The notes: generated by a model from the sequence alone, not told the origin. Shown: positions 31,997 to 42,170, counted from the stretch's first letter. The stretch: 64,000 bases of DNA from Nematopogon swammerdamellus (GCA_946902875.1 OX336344.1:22341791-22405790); one strand, 5' to 3'. Numbers and translations are program-made.

Positions 31997-32106
31997 AAAA
32001 TGTTTATTTTACATGTTAGGTTTCTTACACTGTTGCAAATTTTACTTAAATTTAATTAAATTACCTAACCTATACAAAGTTGGCCGCAGCTCAGCATGTG
32101 TGTCAG

Positions 32107-32746
32107 CGTGCGTGCACCAGTACGGTGGTACCAACCCAGTCGGCTACAATTTGAGGCTACCATGTAGTATGGGGCAAGGACTCTGAACTTGCTCCGAACG
32201 GTGAAGAAGCTGGTATGCACCAAAGAGGAATTATGTACCAGCGTACTAGAGAACTCACTCGGCCAACTAGCATGTTCCAACGAGTTGCGGTCCTCAAGTC
32301 TCTTAGTCGAGCGCGAGAGGCCGCAGCGCGCAGTCGTCGCCTGCCAGCTGCGATCGCGCCTCGCCTACTTTAAACTAATACGTTTACACATCTTCGTCCG
32401 TGCGCTCACGCAAACGTTAATGATATGTAGCTACTAGCTAGTCGCAGGTGCGATGGCGAATCTGGAGATGAAGTGTTAGAATTAAAAGACAATATGCACA
32501 CCGACCATCGTTCTCCCTGCCCCTCTGGCTTACTTCTTACCCCTTGCCTCTCTCCCGCACGCTTCGCGCCCCGCGCGCGCTCCCCTCTTCCGCTCGTCTC
32601 TGCGCTCCGCCTCCGCGCTATAACCTTACCCCATACCTCAGCCGCTGGGACACCGCTTCTCTGTATATTTCTTCGGAGCGACAACCCTAGTTAATACCTC
32701 TTTGGTATGCAAGTAAATTTTTTAGGTCAGAAGAAAATAATAAATA
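32107..32746 (-). mobile_element. S2 SINE split by a nested element
   Basis: 32118-32219 (cagtacggtggtaccaaccc ... gaacggtgaag) and 32706-32746 (tatgcaagtaaattttttag, gtcagaagaaa) are consecutive parts of one S2 copy; the tail and the tRNA head are missing. Confidence 0.75.
32220..32705. mobile_element. Nested DNA element with CCAAAGAGG ends
   Basis: Left end CCAAAGAGGAATTA; right-end complement CCAAAGAGGTATTA. It is flanked by TATGCA on both sides (an 8-bp GGTATGCA duplication is also possible, depending on where the end is placed). The interior is pyrimidine- and CpG-rich on one side. No transposase; superfamily not assigned. Confidence 0.7.
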
Positions 32747-32984
32747 AAAGCACACCCAGCCTCCCAGACTAAGAAGTTGGCACAGTGCGTCAGTGAGATC
32801 GCATCTCGCAATATCCGGCGACCTTGCCCGCTCCGCCTACCCCTTCCGCACAATCTGCCATCAGAACCAGCCGCCAGGCGAGCGGGGACTCCGCGGGCGC
32901 ATGCGCCGAGTGATTCATCTCAAGTAGAGCCGTAACGACTAGCGTTGTCGTTGGAGTCAATTTAGGTATGTGTGTACGTTTAAA
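32747..32984. other. Unassigned stretch
   Basis: GC-richer, no gene recognised. Confidence 0.4.
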
Positions 32985-33248
32985 ACAGACCTAGCGAGCG
33001 AGAGCGCGCGAAGGCCAACAAGCGAGAGCGCGCGAACAGGTCTGGACGGTACAGCGACGCTAAGCGAATACGAAGGCGCGCACTCGATTGCGTTCGGTGG
33101 CGTTCGGTCGTGCTCCGGATACAGCCGTTCGGCCGTGCGCAGTCAGTGTGGCCGTAACAGCGATAGCAAACGATGGCGAGCGAGGGTTCGCTTGCCATCG
33201 GCGATGGGCATTCGCTGGGCCTCGCTGGCTCTCGCTCGCTAGGTCTGT
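32985..33248. mobile_element. Palindromic MITE-like element, 264 bp
   Basis: ACAGACCTAGCGAGCGAGAG at the left and its exact complement at 33229-33248. The interior repeats gcgag/cgaga motifs and is CpG-rich. No clear target duplication. Confidence 0.65.
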
Positions 33249-33286
33249 ACGCGGCTTAAGAGTAGCGAGTAATACTTGTCGGTGGT

Positions 33287-33441
33287 TGTTGACGACCAAT
33301 ATGCAAAAATCAACTTTCACACGAAGAAAAAAAAATATTAATGTCAAATTAAAATTGAAATATTTTAGTTGTCAAAAAAAAAGAAAATTATTCTAATAAA
33401 AAATCTCGCAATGGAAGTTCTGTTTTGATTTCTCGCTATCA
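33287..33441 (+). repeat. 5' LTR of BEL element (155 bp)
   Basis: TG...CA boundaries. Identical to the 3' LTR except for an A-run of nine instead of six at about 33374-33382. Very short for a BEL/Pao LTR. It should hold the promoter, but I see no clear TATA box. Confidence 0.93.
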
Positions 33442-33444
33442 TTT

Positions 33445-33460
33445 TGGTTACTTCGAGCGG
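33445..33460 (+). promoter_or_regulatory. Putative primer-binding site
   Basis: TGGTTACTTCGAGCGG starts with TGG, complementary to the CCA end of a tRNA, three bases after the LTR. I could not assign the tRNA. Confidence 0.6.
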
Positions 33461-33483
33461 ATGTATAGTCCAGCACAGCGAGA

Positions 33484-36400
33484 ATGAAAACCAGAGCTTC
33501 TACGAAGCGAGACCGAGAGTCAAAGGGTCCACACGATCGCCCTTCGTCCGTCATTGCGTCCGTCTCGGGAGCAGCGCCCGGTGCGGAGCGTGCACGACCT
33601 CACATGAGTCGGTCCTCTATATCGGACTCGGTCGTGCACCGTGCTCCTCGCGCGCCGGTCGCACACGCGCCCCGAGGTGGCGGCGAAGGAGGCGTGGATC
33701 CCAATTCTGTCTCTGATCGTGTTGTAGGTGAGCAGCAGCACGGCAGCACCGGTCCCACGCGCTCCTCGCGCTCGACATCCTCGCTCGTCGCGCGTAAGTT
33801 GTCGGCGGAGGTGCTCCACGCGCGTCGGCTTATAGAGCTCGAGCGTAAGGTCGCCGAGCGTGAGTCCGAGCGTGAGCGCCTAGCTGCGGAGCGTGAGCGC
33901 CAACTAGCGGAGCTGGAGTTGCGTGCGGAGCTGGCTGCTATCGACGCCTCAACTGACGCCGGGAGCACGCGCACTGGAAGCGTGCACACATCCCGCACAA
34001 TAGACTGGGTCAACAACTCGGACTCATTACAGGTTACCGATCATGTCATCAATTCGGAAAATTATACATATTATTCCAACAACAAATCTACACCACAGAC
34101 GGTGATACCGCGGCGGGCTACAAGTGTAGAGCGAGAGCCTTCTTCGCTCAACGTACACGCGCAGAGCATCCCTTCACGGCCGCCGCTAGGGCGGAGTGGG
34201 GCTACGGTCAGTCCGCCACGGCCGTATGAGAGTAGTCAAGTTGATGACATCGGTAAGATGACACAAATTAATACGTCAGCAATCACTAACGAGAAGTCGT
34301 CTGAAATTTCTCAACTTGCCTCGGCCATAGCCGCTTTGGCATCGAACTCTAGGACACAAAGTCGAGTTAAAAAGCCGTGGTACGTAGAGTTGCCTCCTTA
34401 CTACGGTCATCCCACTCAGTGGTTGGCATTCAAGAGATCTTTCGATGACACTAAAGACTCGTATTCAGCGACGGAAAACCTCGCGCGCCTCCGACATGCG
34501 GTACGCGGGGAGGCACATGATGCGGTCGCGTCCCTTCTCGTGTCCGCACGTGAATCTGACGAAGTTCTACACGCGCTGGAGCAACGTTTCGCAAGACCGG
34601 AACATATGGTCATGCAAGAGCTTGCCACGATGCGCGCTTTACCTAAACTTAATGAAAATAAAGATATAAATACATTTGCTTGCAGGATTCGTAACTGTGT
34701 AGAAACGATTCGTTTGCTGGACAAGCACGAATATCTTCACTCGCCGGAATTGTTCGATGCCATGATAAACAAACTTTCGCCTTGGATGCAAGCGAGGTGG
34801 AGAGATTATGCATTTGAAAAACCTAATCAGGTAAAGTTGATTTTATTTTCTGAATTTTTACTTCGCGAGGCTGAAAGTCAAATGAAATTCGGTCCGCTCA
34901 CACTGCCGCATATCCCGCCGCAACTCGATCATGTTACAAAACGAGAGCAGCGTGGTGCGAAAGGACAGGTTCATTGTATATCAACAGATTCCGATCAAGA
35001 AGATTATGACATGTCAGAATCCACCCAAGTGTGTGCGGCCTTTAGAGATAATCTCACCCAGCCAACGGAATGCTCATATTGTAAAGAATCACATGTCACT
35101 CATTTCTGCGAAAAGTTTAAATCGCTCGCTGTCGATGACAGGTGGGCCTGGCTGCGTAAATCTAAAGTATGTTACAGGTGCTTGAAGGATACTGCCCATC
35201 AGTGGAAAAGCTGCAAAGTAAAGCCGTGCGGTATCAATGGCTGTAGATTGCGTCACAATAGATTACTGCACGGAGGTACCTTTCCCGTCGCTAAACCAAA
35301 GTCTGAGCAGGAGTCATCTACGATTGAAAGAGCGTGTTTCATTTCTAAGCCATCTCAAATTGGCACCTCCACTTTATCTAGTACTGGTGAAAATCGTTCA
35401 ACTGACTATGATCAGCATGATGAAAGCAATAAGGCCGTTGTGTCGAATACGTTCGTTGAACCCTTTTCGAAGCAAAAGTCATCAAGACAGGTGCTGCTTA
35501 AAGTACTTCCGGTAGTAGTGAGTGGGCCAACCGGGGAGGTGGAGACTTACGCCTTTTTAGACGAGGGCGCAACTGTCTCACTTATCGATTCGGACGTAGC
35601 GAGACGTATCGGAGCGACTGGCCCCGAAACGGATTTGACGATAGGTGCAATTAAAGGCATGGCGATGAAAACGAAAGCTGAACAGGTAAGCTTCCACATA
35701 AGGGGTCCAAAATGTAACGAATTATATTTAGTGGAAAATGCTAAATCTACGCCTTCTCTCGGGTTGACTCGACAGTCGGTAAAATCTCTAGATCTCTCAC
35801 ATTACGTGCATCTCTGGGATCTCGTTAATGATCTGTCTTATGAGGACGCCGTCCCGACTGTTCTGATAGGTAGTCCGGATAGTCTGCTTACACTCTCGAA
35901 AGAGACGAGGAGTGCTACGAAAAATGAACCAGTTGCCTGTCTTACTTCCCTAGGTTGGGTTCTGCACGGTGTACACAACAGTTGGTCGAAGCCTGTACAA
36001 TTTGTAAACACGACTGCAGAAAAAGTTCATTTTCTCGTAGAAACAGAATCTGAAGACATTGATTCGATTATCAAAGAGCAATACAAATTGGACTGCATAG
36101 GTATTACAAAATATAACAGTGTCGGTGTAGAAAATAATCGTGCTTTACAGCTCCTCGATACCACATCGCGGCGGCTGCCAGGTGGACGTTTCGAGGTGGG
36201 ACTTCTATGGCGCTCAGACAACCTTCGACTGCCAGAAAGTTATTCGCAGGCACGGCGCAGGTTAGAGATGCTCGAGAAGAAGCTTATAAAATCTCCACAA
36301 CTTATGGATCTGTATAATAAAAATATGCAAAGTATGATTGACAAGGGTTATGCGGAAGAATGTACCGGTGAAGTATCGACGAATCCGCTCTGGTATTTAC

Positions 36401-37032
36401 CACACTTTGGTGTTGTGAATCCAAACAAACCAGGTAAACTGCGAATCGTGCATGACGCTGCTTCCAAGTCACATGGCGTCAGTTTAAATTCCTCACTTTT
36501 ACCGGGACCGGATATGCTGCAGTTGTTGCTAGGCATTCTATTTCGTTTCCGGGAGAGAAGTATCGCCATGACCGCGGACATTCAGGAGATGTTCCCGCAA
36601 ATAAAAATAAGAGCGGAAGATAGGGACGCTCAGAGATATCTGTGGAGACAAGGAAATACTCAAGGTAAGGTAAAAGAGTATAGAATGAGCTCAATGATCT
36701 TTGGAGCGACGTCGAGCCCGTGCACTGCTCACTACATTCGAAATAAAAATGCTATAGAGTTCGAACATACATACCCAGATGCGACGAAAGCTATTCTACG
36801 CGACCATTACATGGACGATTACATTGGTAGTGTCGATCACGTTGAGCAGGCTGCTCAACTCGCCTTGGATATTATCACAGTTCATCGGCAGGCTGGCTTT
36901 GTGATGAGGGACTGGGCATCAAATAATGCTTCAGTTATAGAGTCGATTCCGGCAGACCTACGTCACACTTCATCACGAAATGTTGAACTCTGCGTTCTGC
37001 CGACGTCGATTCGTACTCTAGGTTTAATTTGA
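33484..37032 (+). CDS. BEL/Pao Gag-protease-reverse transcriptase (ends at premature TGA)
   Basis: 1,182 residues. Residues 116-150 are a charged coiled-coil-like run (RLIELERKVAERESERERLA). From 299 (WYVELPPYYGHPTQWLAFKR) to about 450 is a DUF1759-like Gag region. Zinc knuckles begin at 530 (CSYCKESHVTHFC) and about 563 (CYRCLKDTAHQWKSC). The aspartic protease centre is FLDEGAT with catalytic Asp693. Reverse transcriptase begins near 972 (LPHFGVVNPNKPGKLRIVHD) and has YMDD at 1109-1112. The frame stops at a TGA (37030-37032, codon 1183), and the same frame then continues. I chose the ATG at 33484 as the first one after the primer-binding site. Confidence 0.9.
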   Translation: MKTRASTKRDRESKGPHDRPSSVIASVSGAAPGAERARPHMSRSSISDSVVHRAPRAPVAHAPRGGGEGGVDPNSVSDRVVGEQQHGSTGPTRSSRSTSSLVARKLSAEVLHARRLIELERKVAERESERERLAAERERQLAELELRAELAAIDASTDAGSTRTGSVHTSRTIDWVNNSDSLQVTDHVINSENYTYYSNNKSTPQTVIPRRATSVEREPSSLNVHAQSIPSRPPLGRSGATVSPPRPYESSQVDDIGKMTQINTSAITNEKSSEISQLASAIAALASNSRTQSRVKKPWYVELPPYYGHPTQWLAFKRSFDDTKDSYSATENLARLRHAVRGEAHDAVASLLVSARESDEVLHALEQRFARPEHMVMQELATMRALPKLNENKDINTFACRIRNCVETIRLLDKHEYLHSPELFDAMINKLSPWMQARWRDYAFEKPNQVKLILFSEFLLREAESQMKFGPLTLPHIPPQLDHVTKREQRGAKGQVHCISTDSDQEDYDMSESTQVCAAFRDNLTQPTECSYCKESHVTHFCEKFKSLAVDDRWAWLRKSKVCYRCLKDTAHQWKSCKVKPCGINGCRLRHNRLLHGGTFPVAKPKSEQESSTIERACFISKPSQIGTSTLSSTGENRSTDYDQHDESNKAVVSNTFVEPFSKQKSSRQVLLKVLPVVVSGPTGEVETYAFLDEGATVSLIDSDVARRIGATGPETDLTIGAIKGMAMKTKAEQVSFHIRGPKCNELYLVENAKSTPSLGLTRQSVKSLDLSHYVHLWDLVNDLSYEDAVPTVLIGSPDSLLTLSKETRSATKNEPVACLTSLGWVLHGVHNSWSKPVQFVNTTAEKVHFLVETESEDIDSIIKEQYKLDCIGITKYNSVGVENNRALQLLDTTSRRLPGGRFEVGLLWRSDNLRLPESYSQARRRLEMLEKKLIKSPQLMDLYNKNMQSMIDKGYAEECTGEVSTNPLWYLPHFGVVNPNKPGKLRIVHDAASKSHGVSLNSSLLPGPDMLQLLLGILFRFRERSIAMTADIQEMFPQIKIRAEDRDAQRYLWRQGNTQGKVKEYRMSSMIFGATSSPCTAHYIRNKNAIEFEHTYPDATKAILRDHYMDDYIGSVDHVEQAAQLALDIITVHRQAGFVMRDWASNNASVIESIPADLRHTSSRNVELCVLPTSIRTLGLI

Positions 37033-39453
37033 AATCCTTCAGAGGACAGTCTCGGCTTTCAGTCGGCTCTGCAAGTCGATGATATACCAAATGCCTTGAC
37101 AAAAAGAAAGGTCTTGTCATATCTCATGCGAGTGTACGACCCGCTCGGTCTATTAGGTATAATGATAGTACGTGGACGTATTCTTTTCCAACATACTTGG
37201 AAAAATGGTCTCGGCTGGGATGACAATTTTACTTCAGACGAGGACGAGAAATGGAGAACGTGGTTGAAAGATTTGAGTTCAGTCACCAGCCTAAAGTTAT
37301 CTCGGTGGTATCTGGGTACACCTGGTTACGTCGGATGCGAGCTCCACATTTTTTCAGATGCCAGTGAACTGGCTTATGCTGCAGTTGCTTATTGGCGTTT
37401 TAGCTTATCTGACAGAACGGTGAAGCTTGCTCTCGTGGGTAGTAAGGCTCGAGTCGCACCACTCAAACCGTCGACAATACCCCGACTCGAGCTACAAGGA
37501 GCTCTCGTAGCAGCTCGCTTAGCGAGTACGATCTGCAACGAGCACGAGAGAAAACCGACAAAATGCTATTACTGGACAGATTCTATGACTGTTCTTGGAT
37601 GGCTCCGGAGCGACGCACGAACATTTAAAGCATTTGTGGGACACCGACTCGGAGAGATACTTGAAACCACTAATTTATCTGATTGGAGGTGGATACCGAG
37701 TGCTTTGAATGTAGCTGATGATGCTACGCGTTTCAAACCGGGGCGTTTGGAGCTTAATCATCGCTGGTTTGTCGGTCCAGAGTTTCTACTTGGACCACCA
37801 GAGATGTGGCCTACGGAACCATCCAAACTTGAGGTTACAACTAACTGCGAAGAAAAGAGAATGAAACCGTTGGAAGTATACTGCACCACGACAGTTCAGC
37901 CTCTGCGTGCACCGGTTTCCGCAGACGCAGCCCGTTTTAGTAACTGGATGCGATTAATACGGGCAACTGCTTATGCTCATAAGTATATTCGCGGGTTGAA
38001 AGAACGCGTTTTTGCGAAACGTCTAAATTCCTCTTCTCACGGTATCATCCATCCATTGTCATTATCATCTTCAAGAAAAGTCTCAACTTCTATCCAGCTT
38101 ACTGTCGACGACCTTCGTGCAGCAGAAATTCATGTACTGCGACGCTGTCAAGCTGATTCCTTCAGTGAGGAAATAGCCTGTATTCAAGCTGAACAACCGG
38201 TCATGAAGGGTCGACTGGCAAACCTATCCCCCACACTAGATGATCAAGGATTACTCCGCTTGTCGGGACGGATAAAAGCTGTAAGAGGAATCAACAACAA
38301 TGTTAAAAACCCGATACTGCTGGACGGGAGGCAGTACATTACTCGTCTCTTAGTGCAACAAATACACCAAGAGTACGCACACGCTAATAATGAGACGGTA
38401 ATAAATGAGATTAGACAGAAATATTGGATCATTCGAATAAGAAATACGGTGAGAACTGTGTCAAGGAAATGCCAAATATGCAAGAATCGTCGGGCAACAC
38501 CCATTAATCCTCCAATGGGCGATCTTCCACTCGATAGACTGGCACATCACTGTAGAGCCTTTACCTTTACGGGACTCGACTATTTTGGACCGGTGGAAGT
38601 GTCGCTGTTCAGAAGACGACTAAAGAGATGGGTAGCTCTCTTTACATGCATGACGACCAGAGCCATCCACCTGGAAATAGTTGATAATCTGACCAGTGAT
38701 TCGGCAATAATGAGTCTGCGACGATTCATTGCCAGGCGAGGAAAACCGACCAAGATTCTATCTGATAATGCAACAACATTTGTGGGAGCCAAAAATCAAC
38801 TTGCGGCCCTCTTCGGTGAAGCTGTGGCGAACTTCGCCCAAAATAAGGGCATCGAATGGAGTTTCATACCGCCCTCGGCACCCTTCATGGGAGGAGCCTG
38901 GGAGAGACTTGTTCGTAGCGTAAAGACAGCTCTTATGGTCACTTTACACGAGAGAGCCCCCAAAGAAGAGGTTCTGCACACTCTCCTTCTAGAAGCAGAA
39001 GCTATTGTAAATTCTCGACCACTTACACACATCTCCGTTGATGAATCAGATCCAGAAGCATTAACTCCGTTCCATTTTATATTGGGGACGTCATCAACCG
39101 CTACTGTAGAGTTGAAATTGGAAGAAGCAGATTTAGTTCGAAGATGTGATTACAAAAAGGCGCTGAGGCTGGCAGACCATTTTTGGTCAAGGTGGATGAA
39201 AGAGTATCTCCCAACCCTACTGCCCCGACGAGTATCCGGACGGCCGAGCGAAAATATTTCGACTGGAGACCTTGTGTTAATTGTTGACAGTAATCTTCCG
39301 AGAGGGGTGTGGCCTCGGGGAAGAGTAACCGCTGTATACCCTGGTCAAGATAAGTTTATCCGAGTTGCTGACGTCAAAACGAGCGGAGGAATCTTGCGAC
39401 GACCCACTAAAAAATTGGTGAAACTGCCAGTCGACCCAGATCCTGTAATATGA
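37033..39453 (+). CDS. BEL/Pao RT end, RNase H and integrase (downstream of TGA)
   Basis: Same frame as 33484-37032, open from 37033 to the TGA at 39451, with no natural start codon (first candidate 37096 is TTG). RNase H shows FSDAS (Asp1292 in continuous numbering), WTDS (Asp1366) and ADDATR (1411-1416). The integrase zinc site is His1628, His1633, Cys1663 and Cys1666; the catalytic triad is Asp1699 (GLDYFGP), Asp1761 (SDNATTF) and Glu1807 (GGAWERL). A DUF5641-like C-terminus follows (GDLVLIVDSNLPRGVWPRGR). All catalytic residues are kept, so one nonsense change is the only obvious lesion. Confidence 0.9.
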   Translation, partial: NPSEDSLGFQSALQVDDIPNALTKRKVLSYLMRVYDPLGLLGIMIVRGRILFQHTWKNGLGWDDNFTSDEDEKWRTWLKDLSSVTSLKLSRWYLGTPGYVGCELHIFSDASELAYAAVAYWRFSLSDRTVKLALVGSKARVAPLKPSTIPRLELQGALVAARLASTICNEHERKPTKCYYWTDSMTVLGWLRSDARTFKAFVGHRLGEILETTNLSDWRWIPSALNVADDATRFKPGRLELNHRWFVGPEFLLGPPEMWPTEPSKLEVTTNCEEKRMKPLEVYCTTTVQPLRAPVSADAARFSNWMRLIRATAYAHKYIRGLKERVFAKRLNSSSHGIIHPLSLSSSRKVSTSIQLTVDDLRAAEIHVLRRCQADSFSEEIACIQAEQPVMKGRLANLSPTLDDQGLLRLSGRIKAVRGINNNVKNPILLDGRQYITRLLVQQIHQEYAHANNETVINEIRQKYWIIRIRNTVRTVSRKCQICKNRRATPINPPMGDLPLDRLAHHCRAFTFTGLDYFGPVEVSLFRRRLKRWVALFTCMTTRAIHLEIVDNLTSDSAIMSLRRFIARRGKPTKILSDNATTFVGAKNQLAALFGEAVANFAQNKGIEWSFIPPSAPFMGGAWERLVRSVKTALMVTLHERAPKEEVLHTLLLEAEAIVNSRPLTHISVDESDPEALTPFHFILGTSSTATVELKLEEADLVRRCDYKKALRLADHFWSRWMKEYLPTLLPRRVSGRPSENISTGDLVLIVDSNLPRGVWPRGRVTAVYPGQDKFIRVADVKTSGGILRRPTKKLVKLPVDPDPVI

Positions 39454-39508
39454 TCAAGATTGATTAGAAGAAACGATGTCGTCTTCCTCATCTAGGTGTG
39501 ATGGCTCA

Positions 39509-39521
39509 CAGAGGGGGGCGA
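39509..39521 (+). promoter_or_regulatory. Polypurine tract of BEL element
   Basis: agaggggggcga immediately upstream of the 3' LTR, the usual plus-strand priming site. Confidence 0.75.
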
Positions 39522-39673
39522 TGTTGACGACCAATATGCAAAAATCAACTTTCACACGAAGAAAAAAAAATATTAATGTCAAATTAAAATTGAAATATTT
39601 TAGTTGTCAAAAAAGAAAATTATTCTAATAAAAAATCTCGCAATGGAAGTTCTGTTTTGATTTCTCGCTATCA
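39522..39673 (+). repeat. 3' LTR of BEL element (152 bp)
   Basis: Identical to the 5' LTR apart from three fewer A residues. Ends CTATCA, followed by GTGGT. Confidence 0.93.
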
Positions 39674-39825
39674 GTGGTACCGTGGTGTGGGACCGGTACT
39701 TCAAATCTGCACCGACTTCAAGAAACAACTAGAACTTAAAAGTGTTAATTCATATTTTGATTAATATTCGGACCCTTCATTTTGATGGCGGTACAAAAGC
39801 ACAAAAGGGGTTATTTTGGGGACAC

Positions 39826-40000
39826 TTCATACAGTGCGGTGGTATCAACCCGGGCGGGTTACACCCTACCACCTAGTAAGGTAAGAAGGGAAGGGACCTA
39901 CAGTTTTACGTGGATTCCGAACCACGGTCAGCCTCCAACGGCTGAGCGGTCACCCATCCAAGTGCTGACCGCGGCCAGGTGTGCTTCTGATCACGGTTCC
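39826..40000 (-). mobile_element. S1 SINE, 5' half
   Basis: From gtgcggtggtatcaacccgg to cacccatccaagtgctgacc and gcggccaggtgtgct (5S-like complement). The 3' tail is missing, so this copy was broken after insertion. Confidence 0.75.
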
Positions 40001-40235
40001 AGCTATATATCTTCTTGAAACTTGAATTGTTTTTAGATTCGTGGGAGGTAACGAAATTTTATATGTAACCAATGCAAGGGGTCCTTAACTAGAATTAATA
40101 AAGTTAACAAAAAGTAGGTTGAAAATAAAAACTGTTTTAACAGGTCGAGTAGTACATCAATGAACAGGTCAAAGGGGATAGACAAGGACAGCATGTGCCG
40201 TGTTTTATATATAAGTGTCATCCAAAGACCGTTCC
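40001..40235. other. Unassigned stretch
   Basis: No gene; ends where the mariner terminus begins. Confidence 0.4.
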
Positions 40236-41320
40236 AACCTACGAGGGTGGATCCAAAACTTCTAAGCCAGGCAATGAAATTGAAAGAAAAGTGGTTCCAA
40301 ATCAATTTTTATTTTTCGACACATCAAGGTCAATCCACTTTTCCCACCTAACCTACAACTCGTTTAAACCTTCGAAAAAAAAAAATATTTCGGAAGGTCG
40401 GCAAAATACTCATTTAATGCGGCTATCACCTCTCCTTTGGTCGAAAATTTCGAGCCACCTCAGTGTTTTTTTTTTATTTGGAAAAACGTGGTAATCCGAG
40501 GGGGCTAAATCCGGCGAATTAGATGCGTGGGGCAATAATTCTTAGCCACAATTATGGATTTCAGACATTGATTCAGCCGAAGTGTGAACCCGGGCGTTGA
40601 CTTGATGGAACAGCACTTTCTTCCGTAGCAACCGCGGCCTTTTTTCTTTGATATCTTCCCGAAGTCTTCGCAAAAGGTGCAATAATATTCAGAATTTACA
40701 GTTTCGCCTTTTCGTAAATAATCCACGAAAATAATCCCCTTCGCATCCCAGAAAACTGAAACCATGACTTTGTTGGTCGACAAAAAGACCTTAGCCTTCT
40801 TCGGAGTGGGTGAGCCAGATCTTTTCCACTGCTTCGATTGTTGTTTCGATTCAGGAGTATGGTGGTGAATCCAGCTTTCATCCATGGTAACGAAACGGGA
40901 CAAAAAATCCTCGGGATCTGCCTCAAAAAGTTCCAAACAATCGCTGGAAATTGTGAAGCGAACTCGTTTTTGTTCAGCTGATAGCAATCTTGGGACCCAA
41001 CGAGCAGAAACCTTATGGAACCCCAATTCTTCCGATATAAGTTTTGTACCCGGCCATAACCTGCCTGTGATCTCAGCTATCTTATTGATGGTCAATCTTC
41101 GGTCACTCAGTATCAGATCACATATTTTATGTTCGTTATTCTTCGTGGTAGACAAGGTGGTAGACTTCGAAGGCCTTCCGCTCCTAGGGTCATCTTGAAT
41201 GCTCTCTCGACCCCGCTTAAACTTAGCTACCCACTTTTGACACTGGAATATGATGGAGCAGATTCCTCAATGTGTTCACCATATCTTGATGGATATCTTT
41301 TGGTAACATGTGGGTGACAC
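40236..41320 (-). mobile_element. mariner transposon, decayed
   Basis: The left (3') terminus reads cctacgagggtggatccaaa, a mariner-type end. The matching terminus on the other side was not found, so the 5' end is probably lost. Encodes a frameshifted DD34D transposase. Confidence 0.75.
40290..41315 (-). pseudogene. mariner transposase pseudogene
   Basis: The minus strand carries HMLPKDIHQDMVNTL, then in another frame QKWVAKFKRGRESI and DDPRSGRPS, then SARWVPRLLSAEQKRVRF, then the first catalytic Asp in FVTMDESWIHHHTPE and the second in VMVSVFWDAKGI. After a further shift (near 40660) comes RRLREDIKEKRP; the third catalytic Asp is replaced by Val (HQVNARVHT), with a later in-frame stop before SPDLAPSDYHVF. 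The longest uninterrupted frame is 40505-41155 (216 codons). Clearly inactive. Confidence 0.8.
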
Positions 41321-41982
41321 AACAAAAGAGGGTAGATTTAAAAAAATGTAAAGCAACCAAGGGAGAGGCGATGCCGGAGTTTTGGAGCATGATTGTCGAG
41401 AAAATACTTATCGATAACCGCGTCTATCTAGTTTGGTTACGGTATTTGTTGTCATCGCAAGATGAACAGACTTTAGTCGAGCTCGTATCCGACAAGGGGC
41501 AGCATTGAATCAAGATCGAGTCGGCCAAAAATCCGCGCCCGCGTCAAACTTTCGCACGTAATTCACCAACTTCTATGATTTATTGTTTAATATTTTCCGC
41601 ACAACACGGGCAGGGTTCCGTCGCAAACTTTTTGCTGTGGGCCCATCCCTAATGGCCGCGGCCCTCGATTACAAGGCTACGTGATTCGATTAGTGCGGGC
41701 CAAGTTTCGTCGAAGGCCGATCTGGATAAACAGGATGGTGTTGTTTCGAATTAAACTTCGCGGTCGAGAGTACTGGACGTAGTGTAATTAAGTATTAATT
41801 ACCAGTTTTAAATACAGATGAAATTATTTATTCAACAGCAAAAAAAAATAGGTACTAAATACAAATAGCTTTTAACGTCGTTGACTAAATAGACAATTAA
41901 CTAAAAACGATATTATATAAAAAATCCCGTTTAAACTGCTGTCTGTCGTAGTTTTAAATTAATTATAATATTTTATATATAT
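41321..41982. other. Unassigned stretch
   Basis: A 66-codon frame at 41308-41508 has no motif. Nothing else recognised. Confidence 0.4.
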
Positions 41983-42170
41983 TTTTATTAGAAAAAATGC
42001 AAAGCGAAAATCATTGGAAAAAATACATCCCGGCCAGGATTCAAACCTAGGTCTTTGGCTTGAGCCGCCAACGCGATAACCAACTACGCCACCGGACCGT
42101 TACGTATTATCTCCAAATTTTCGCTCTCTTGCACCTTCATTATGATGTCGCATAATTTTTGCGAACAGAA
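41983..42170 (-). mobile_element. S3 element with tRNA-like core, inverted copy
   Basis: Reverse complement of 47585-47787, about 95 percent identical: agaaaaaatgcaaagcgaaa, tRNA-like core at 42027-42099, 'ctccaaattttcgctctctt' and 'gcgacat' complement. Opposite orientation to the 47.6-kb copy. Confidence 0.75.
42027..42099 (-). tRNA. tRNA-like pseudogene segment
   Basis: The minus strand has the A-box-like tggcgtagttgg and a T arm with GTTTGAATCC (one change from the sister copy). The acceptor pairing is imperfect and the anticodon loop lacks U33. Probably not functional. Confidence 0.35.

Larger units (their letters stand above)
33287..39673 (+). mobile_element. BEL/Pao LTR retrotransposon, 6.4 kb
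   Basis: Two LTRs start TGTTGAC and end CTATCA, with a 5-bp duplication outside. Between them is one long frame in the order Gag-like, zinc knuckles, protease, reverse transcriptase, RNase H, integrase, which is BEL/Pao order. A putative primer-binding site follows three bases after the 5' LTR, and a polypurine tract (agaggggggcga) abuts the 3' LTR. The LTRs differ only by three A residues in one homopolymer, so the insertion is young. One in-frame TGA interrupts the polyprotein. Confidence 0.95.
33282..39678. repeat. 5-bp target duplications of BEL element
   Basis: GTGGT at 33282-33286 and 39674-39678, directly outside the two LTRs. Confidence 0.9.
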
